26,288 nt of DNA from an uncultured Prevotella sp. (GTDB lineage Bacteria > Bacteroidota > Bacteroidia > Bacteroidales > Bacteroidaceae): the NCBI GenBank assembly GCA_905202125.1, contig CAJKQX010000033.1:1-26288 (forward strand), in the 5' to 3' direction. The position numbers were made by a program, and so were the translations under genes. This document shows, in pieces, positions 22,393-26,288 of the stretch; position 1 is the stretch's first letter, and each line of letters starts with the position of its first letter. Under the pieces are notes generated by a model. That model did not search any database, was not told the DNA's origin, and saw nothing but the letters and a program-made list of their open reading frames with translations.

Positions 22393-22430
22393 GGCAACTC
22401 GCATGTGTGTGGGTTGCCTTTTTTGTTTTT
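22393..22430 (+). terminator. Rho-independent terminator after the OmpH-like gene
   Basis: GGCAACTC (22393-22400) pairs with GGGTTGCC (22411-22418) over eight pairs including one G-U, with a 10-nt loop, followed by T6-G-T5. Confidence 0.88.
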
Positions 22431-22454
22431 ATCAGTAGATTTTTTATGTTCGCC

Positions 22455-22488
22455 GTTGGTCGTTTATCGCTCTTTTTGTTTAAATTTG
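22455..22488 (+). promoter_or_regulatory. Possible promoter of the nth operon
   Basis: TAAATTTG (22481-22488) fits the -7 element. The -33 candidate GTTG (22455-22458) is imperfect and 22 bp away. Start codon of nth follows 37 bp later. Confidence 0.45.
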
Positions 22489-22525
22489 TAGATTGACAGG
22501 GCCAAGAGGCCATTTCCTTATCATT

Positions 22526-23179
22526 ATGAACCGAAAACAAAAATATGAATATGTGCTCGATTATTTCGCGAGCCGACATCCTGAAGTAACCACCGAACTT
22601 GAGTTTGGCAGCGTCTTCCAGTTGCTCGTGGCGGTGATATTGAGCGCACAGTGCACCGACAGACGTGTGAATATGGTCACACCCGAACTCTTCAGGCATT
22701 ATCCTGACGCCCGGTCGCTGGCCGATGCCGATGTCGATGAGATATACGAATACGTGAGAAGCGTGTCCTATCCCAACGCCAAAGCCGCCCATCTGGTGGA
22801 GATGGCGCGTATGCTCGTATCCGATTTCGGGGGCGAGGTGCCTTCCGATTTCGACAGCCTGTTGCGTCTGCCCGGAGTGGGGCGAAAGACGGCCAACGTG
22901 ATGCAGGCCGTGGCATTCGGCAAGTCGGCGATGGCCGTCGACACACATGTCTTTCGTGTGAGTCACCGTCTGGGACTCGTGCCCGCCACGGCGAATACTC
23001 CGTTCAAGGTGGAAAGCGAGCTCATGAGGCATATTCCCGACGAATATCTCTCACGCGCACATCACTGGCTGCTGCTGCACGGACGATATGTGTGTACAAG
23101 TCGTAAACCGCATTGCGGCGATTGCGGACTGAACGAGGTCTGTCCCAAGCGTCTCGAAGGTTCCAAACTGTCCAAATAG
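22526..23179 (+). CDS. nth: Endonuclease III (DNA glycosylase/AP lyase)
   Basis: A protein of 217 residues from the ATG at 22526; the TTG at 22493 adds residues outside the family. It removes oxidised pyrimidines and cleaves the abasic site in base-excision repair. The helix-hairpin-helix LPGVGRKTANV (115-125) carries catalytic Lys121, and Asp139 lies in AVDTHVFRV. The C-terminal [4Fe-4S] ligands C190, C197, C200 and C206 have the exact C-x6-C-x2-C-x5-C spacing. Length is typical. It is the first gene of an operon with DUF2461 and comEC, so two of the three products act on DNA or are thought to. Confidence 0.97.
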   Translation: MNRKQKYEYVLDYFASRHPEVTTELEFGSVFQLLVAVILSAQCTDRRVNMVTPELFRHYPDARSLADADVDEIYEYVRSVSYPNAKAAHLVEMARMLVSDFGGEVPSDFDSLLRLPGVGRKTANVMQAVAFGKSAMAVDTHVFRVSHRLGLVPATANTPFKVESELMRHIPDEYLSRAHHWLLLHGRYVCTSRKPHCGDCGLNEVCPKRLEGSKLSK

Positions 23180-23201
23180 ATAGTGAAAAAAAACGAAGAA
23201 A

Positions 23202-23900
23202 ATGGATATAAAAAAGATTATGTCGTTTCTGACACAGTTGTCTGCCAACAACAACAGACAGTGGTTTGCCGAGTATAAGAAGGAATATCTCGACGTGAAA
23301 GCCGAGTTTGAACGGGCAGTGGCACAGGCCATCGTGCGCATTGCCGAGTTTGATGGCAGCGTGGCTCATATCATGGTGAAGGACGCCACATACCGCATCA
23401 ACCGCGACACACGATTCTCTTCAGACAAGTCGCCATACAAGACTCACATGGGCGCATATATCGCCGCCCACGGCAAGAAAGCTTTGCATGGAGGATATTA
23501 CATCCATCTTGAACCCGAACATTGTCTTCTCGCGTGTGGAAATTACTGGTTGCCTACCAACATACTCACATCCTGCCGCAATGAGATTATGGGCAATATC
23601 AATGAGTGGCGGCAGTGTGTGGAGAATGAACGGTTTCTCTCTCTGTTCGGCAAACCGGGCCAGGGCTCATGGGACTCGCCCCGAGGCTTCGGACTGGAAC
23701 ATCTGAAGACTTGTCCTTCTGGATTCCCGCGCGATTACGAGCACATAGAATATCTGCGTATGAAAGATTACTGTTGCTGGACGGCTGTGCCCGAATCGTT
23801 TTTTGAAGGAGAAAAATGGCTCGATGATATGGCCGAGATCATGGAGACGGGAAAACCGATGATGGATTTCATCAACAATGTTATCGATGATTATGAATGA
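23202..23900 (+). CDS. DUF2461 (TIGR02453) family protein
   Basis: A soluble protein of 232 residues that matches the DUF2461/TIGR02453 family along its whole length: LSANNNRQWFAEYKKEY near 14-30, the RINRDTRFSSDKSPYKTHMGA block (about 66-86), and GGYYIHLEPEHC near 96. The family is widespread in bacteria and fungi and has no established biochemical role that I can cite. The conserved Arg/Asp/Lys residues in the central block suggest an enzymatic or ligand-binding site. It starts 22 bp after nth and overlaps comEC by four bases (ATGA), so it is co-expressed with a repair enzyme and a DNA-uptake channel. Confidence 0.88.
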   Translation: MDIKKIMSFLTQLSANNNRQWFAEYKKEYLDVKAEFERAVAQAIVRIAEFDGSVAHIMVKDATYRINRDTRFSSDKSPYKTHMGAYIAAHGKKALHGGYYIHLEPEHCLLACGNYWLPTNILTSCRNEIMGNINEWRQCVENERFLSLFGKPGQGSWDSPRGFGLEHLKTCPSGFPRDYEHIEYLRMKDYCCWTAVPESFFEGEKWLDDMAEIMETGKPMMDFINNVIDDYE

Positions 23901-25429
23901 CGCCCAACGGTAAGATACAACTATTCCCATTGCTGCGTGTGGCTGTCATGTTCGCCATAGGCGTATGGCTTGGTGATATGCTCGCAACGGTTGTCCCGAT
24001 AGTGTGTTGGGTCATCTTTACTATTGTATCGCTGTGTGTTTCGATGATGTTTTGGCGCCGGCCTATCCTTCAGAGCACGTTGCTTCTGCTCACCACGCTG
24101 TTGCAAGGTGCGTGGATAGTCTCGGCGCACAAGGCCGACATGCGATTGACGCTGCCCGGACATCCTGTCAGGTTTCAGGCCGTAGTGTCGAGCGTACCCG
24201 TGGCGCATGGTCGTACGGTCAGGTGTGATCTGCTTGTGGCCGATGGAGCGTTGGCCGGACGCAAGGTGCGGGCCTCGCTGATGTGCGACAGCGGCATGTG
24301 TCGGTTGGCATGCGGCAATGGAGTGGTGGTGGAGGCGCAACTCGAATATCCGCGCAATTATCGCATGGACACCAATTTTGATTATCGCCGATGGATGGAG
24401 GTGCACGGGTTTGTGGCTACAGCCTTTGCTTATCGCGACCGATGGTGTCCCGCCACTGTCTCATTACGGTCTCTCTCGCGGATAGACCGGGCGCGGGTGG
24501 CGGCACTGATGTTGCGCCAACGTCTGCTTGAGAGGTTGCAGACATGTCCCGACGATGTGCGTCAGGTGGTCGCGGCAATGACCTTAGGCGACAAGTCCGG
24601 GCTTGATAAGGACCGCAAAGAACTCTATGCCGTGAGCGGAGTGTCCCATCTGTTGGCATTGTCGGGACTGCATTTGGGCGTGATTTATATGTTGTTGTCG
24701 CTGTTGTTTGCCAGATACCGCGATGGCCTTTTGCCGCAGGTAGTCATTGTGTCAGCAATATGGGGCTACGCCATGATGACAGGTTTGTCGCCGGGCGTGG
24801 TTCGGTCGGCCTCCATGTTCACCCTTTATTCGCTTGTGGTATTGCTCAATCGCGACCGTATGTCGGCCAATACCCTCGCTTTCGCAGCTGTCGTGATGCT
24901 TGTTGTCAATCCGTTGTATCTTTGGGATGTGGGTTTCCAGCTGTCGTTCATGGCCGTGTTGGGTATATTGGTGTTTTACCCACCGTTTTATCATTTGTTC
25001 AAAGGGCGTCGGCTTTTTGATTATCGTCTGTTCAGATGGTTGTGGTCACTCGTTTGTGTATCTGTGGCCGCACAGATAGGAGTGGCTCCGCTTGTGATGT
25101 ATTATTTCGGGCGTTTCTCTTGTTATTTCCTTTTTGCCAATGTACTGGCCGTTCCCATTGCCACATTCATCATCTATTGCGCCGTGGTGTTGCTGTTGGC
25201 TGCACCGCTGCCTGTGGTGCAACGTGCGCTTGAGGATGTGCTCGTGATGGCAGTGAGATGGCTTGACGGCGGATTGTCGATGATGTCACGCATACCCGGT
25301 GCAACCGTCGAAAATATACATCTCATACCGTTGCAGGTGGTATTGATGTATGTTCTCGTGGTCTGCCTGTATGCTTTGGGATGCTACGCCGTGCGCATGT
25401 GGCGCTCGGCCGGTTACACCTGGAAATAG
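23897..25429 (+). CDS. comEC: ComEC/Rec2-family DNA-uptake channel, lacking the nuclease-like domain
   Basis: An inner-membrane protein of 510 residues. Two or three N-terminal membrane helices (about 9-75) precede an OB-fold-like DUF4131 region (about 80-185). The competence domain starts with AAMTLGDKSGLD (226-237) and contains the family hallmark HLLALSGLHLG (251-261), followed by about seven membrane spans to the C-terminus. ComEC carries single-stranded DNA into the cytoplasm in natural transformation. The C-terminal metallo-beta-lactamase-like domain of longer ComEC proteins is missing. Its 3' end overlaps the ABC ATPase gene on the other strand by 16 bp. Confidence 0.92.
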   Translation: MTPNGKIQLFPLLRVAVMFAIGVWLGDMLATVVPIVCWVIFTIVSLCVSMMFWRRPILQSTLLLLTTLLQGAWIVSAHKADMRLTLPGHPVRFQAVVSSVPVAHGRTVRCDLLVADGALAGRKVRASLMCDSGMCRLACGNGVVVEAQLEYPRNYRMDTNFDYRRWMEVHGFVATAFAYRDRWCPATVSLRSLSRIDRARVAALMLRQRLLERLQTCPDDVRQVVAAMTLGDKSGLDKDRKELYAVSGVSHLLALSGLHLGVIYMLLSLLFARYRDGLLPQVVIVSAIWGYAMMTGLSPGVVRSASMFTLYSLVVLLNRDRMSANTLAFAAVVMLVVNPLYLWDVGFQLSFMAVLGILVFYPPFYHLFKGRRLFDYRLFRWLWSLVCVSVAAQIGVAPLVMYYFGRFSCYFLFANVLAVPIATFIIYCAVVLLLAAPLPVVQRALEDVLVMAVRWLDGGLSMMSRIPGATVENIHLIPLQVVLMYVLVVCLYALGCYAVRMWRSAGYTWK

Positions 25430-26154
25430 TCTTCGAGCTCTTTCTCAAAGTCACTATTTTCGCCCTGCATATCCTTTATTATCTGTCCGTGCTCGAGCAG
25501 GGCGATGCGTGTGGATATGTCGGTGGTGTGTTGCAGGTTGTGGCTGGAAATGAGGATGGTGGCACCGGTCTCTTTGTTGTAGTCGGTGATTTCTTTTTTC
25601 AGCACATTCTGGCTGCTCGGGTCAAGAAAGTTGAACGGTTCGTCGAGTATCAGCAGTTGCGGCTTGTTCAGCATGGCGGCGATGATACCTATTTTCTGTT
25701 TGTTGCCGGCCGAGAATTCGCGTATGTATTTCTTCTGTCCCATAATCTCGCCATTCATGAACTGGGCGAAATCCTCGAGACGTGCTTTTATCTCCTCGTC
25801 CGACATGTTGTTGGTCTTGCCGATGAATCCGAAAAATTCCTCCGGTGTAAGGAAATCTATCAGGAAGCCCTCGTCGATGTATGCTCCGGTGAATTTCTTC
25901 CATGTCTCGCTCTCGGCCGGATTGATGTCTTCGGTCGCCACACTGTCGGTGTCCATCGGTGTGTCGAATGTCATGACGACGTTTCCGCTGTCGGCTTTGA
26001 GCAAATCGAGTATCAAGCGAAACAGTGTGGTCTTTCCCGCACCGTTGTTGCCCACCAGTCCGAGTATGTCACCATTGCTTATTTCCAAATGCAAAACATC
26101 CACGGCAGTCTTCTCATTGAATGTCTTTTTTAGATCTTTGATGCAAATCTTCAT
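25414..26154 (-). CDS. ABC transporter ATP-binding protein with altered signature motif
   Basis: A protein of 246 residues with one ABC ATPase domain: Walker A GNNGAGKT (35-42), Walker B LLILDE (167-172), D-loop FLDP, and H-loop His205 in LISSHN. The signature reads FSAGN (147-151) in place of LSGGQ, and the Q-loop position has Asp/Glu (AYIDEGF, 91-97). This resembles the ABC-2 type exporter branch (CcmA/Gld-like ATPases). No permease gene is adjacent: downstream it runs into comEC, and upstream is its own promoter at the window edge. A partner may lie beyond the right edge or elsewhere. The start ATG at 26154 gives the usual N-terminus. Confidence 0.9.
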   Translation of the reverse strand: MKICIKDLKKTFNEKTAVDVLHLEISNGDILGLVGNNGAGKTTLFRLILDLLKADSGNVVMTFDTPMDTDSVATEDINPAESETWKKFTGAYIDEGFLIDFLTPEEFFGFIGKTNNMSDEEIKARLEDFAQFMNGEIMGQKKYIREFSAGNKQKIGIIAAMLNKPQLLILDEPFNFLDPSSQNVLKKEITDYNKETGATILISSHNLQHTTDISTRIALLEHGQIIKDMQGENSDFEKELEDYFQV

Positions 26155-26235
26155 GTCTTTTCCTTATTATTATGGGTCTTGATGAGTGTTGGCCTTCCGT
26201 TGCCTATACAACAGCTTATCCAAACTTAGTATGTG

Positions 26236-26267
26236 CAAATATAGTGAAAGGTGAGCGCAATGGCAAA
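26236..26267 (-). promoter_or_regulatory. Promoter of the ABC ATPase gene
   Basis: On the minus strand, TTTG (26264-26267), 20 bp, then TATATTTG (26236-26243) matches the Bacteroidota consensus. The leader to the ATG at 26154 is about 75 nt. Confidence 0.7.
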
Positions 26268-26288
26268 CGAAAAAAGATTTTTTTCAGT

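Overview
The window is about 26 kb of chromosome from a member of the Bacteroidales, most likely Prevotella or a close relative. The evidence is the promoters (TTTG about 19-20 bp before TAnnTTTG, seen upstream of many genes here), tRNA genes without an encoded CCA, no consistent Shine-Dalgarno sites, a Bacteroides-type serine palmitoyltransferase, and Bacteroidota-style versions of Tgt, ComEC and OmpH. No plasmid, phage, insertion sequence, CRISPR array or defence locus is visible. Most genes are core housekeeping or envelope genes.

Layout. Positions 1-812 are mostly non-coding. They hold a possible 3' end of a gene cut by the window edge, a pair of TGCATAAATATGCA-type dyads, phased A-tracts and a palindromic 22-bp repeat array. 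A secreted GHL10-family glycoside hydrolase (minus strand) follows, with a promoter that overlaps the one for the opposite operon. That plus-strand operon is a beta-barrel protein, recR, a small membrane protein, a GT2 glycosyltransferase and a GNAT acetyltransferase. Then come tRNA-Asp with its own promoter and terminator, and a TrmN6-type tRNA methyltransferase. A lipid kinase (minus) stands divergent to serine palmitoyltransferase (plus), which suggests a sphingolipid locus. tRNA-Pro comes next, then the operon lon-tgt-lptG-DEAD-box helicase, which ends in a strong terminator.

The 387-bp gap at 16366-16752 carries the most regular structure in the window: eight GTAC tetranucleotides spaced alternately 13 and 9 bp, between two AAATTCG copies. 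After it come an acyltransferase-3 membrane protein, a glutamate dehydrogenase gene with a structured leader, a shared bidirectional terminator, and a minus-strand pair (pepD and a small lipoprotein). The window then has a small conserved-looking membrane protein followed by an OmpH/Skp-like lipoprotein, and the operon nth-DUF2461-comEC. ComEC overlaps tail-to-tail with an ABC ATPase transcribed leftwards from a promoter at the right edge.

The most unusual signal is non-coding. Three intergenic sites with different sequences (277-320, 530-596, 16583-16666) share a 22-bp period with dyad centres every 11 bp. The most interesting coding observations are the lipid kinase next to serine palmitoyltransferase, the loss of most zinc ligands in Tgt, an uncharacterised C-terminal domain on the GT2 protein, and an ABC ATPase with no adjacent permease and an altered signature motif.
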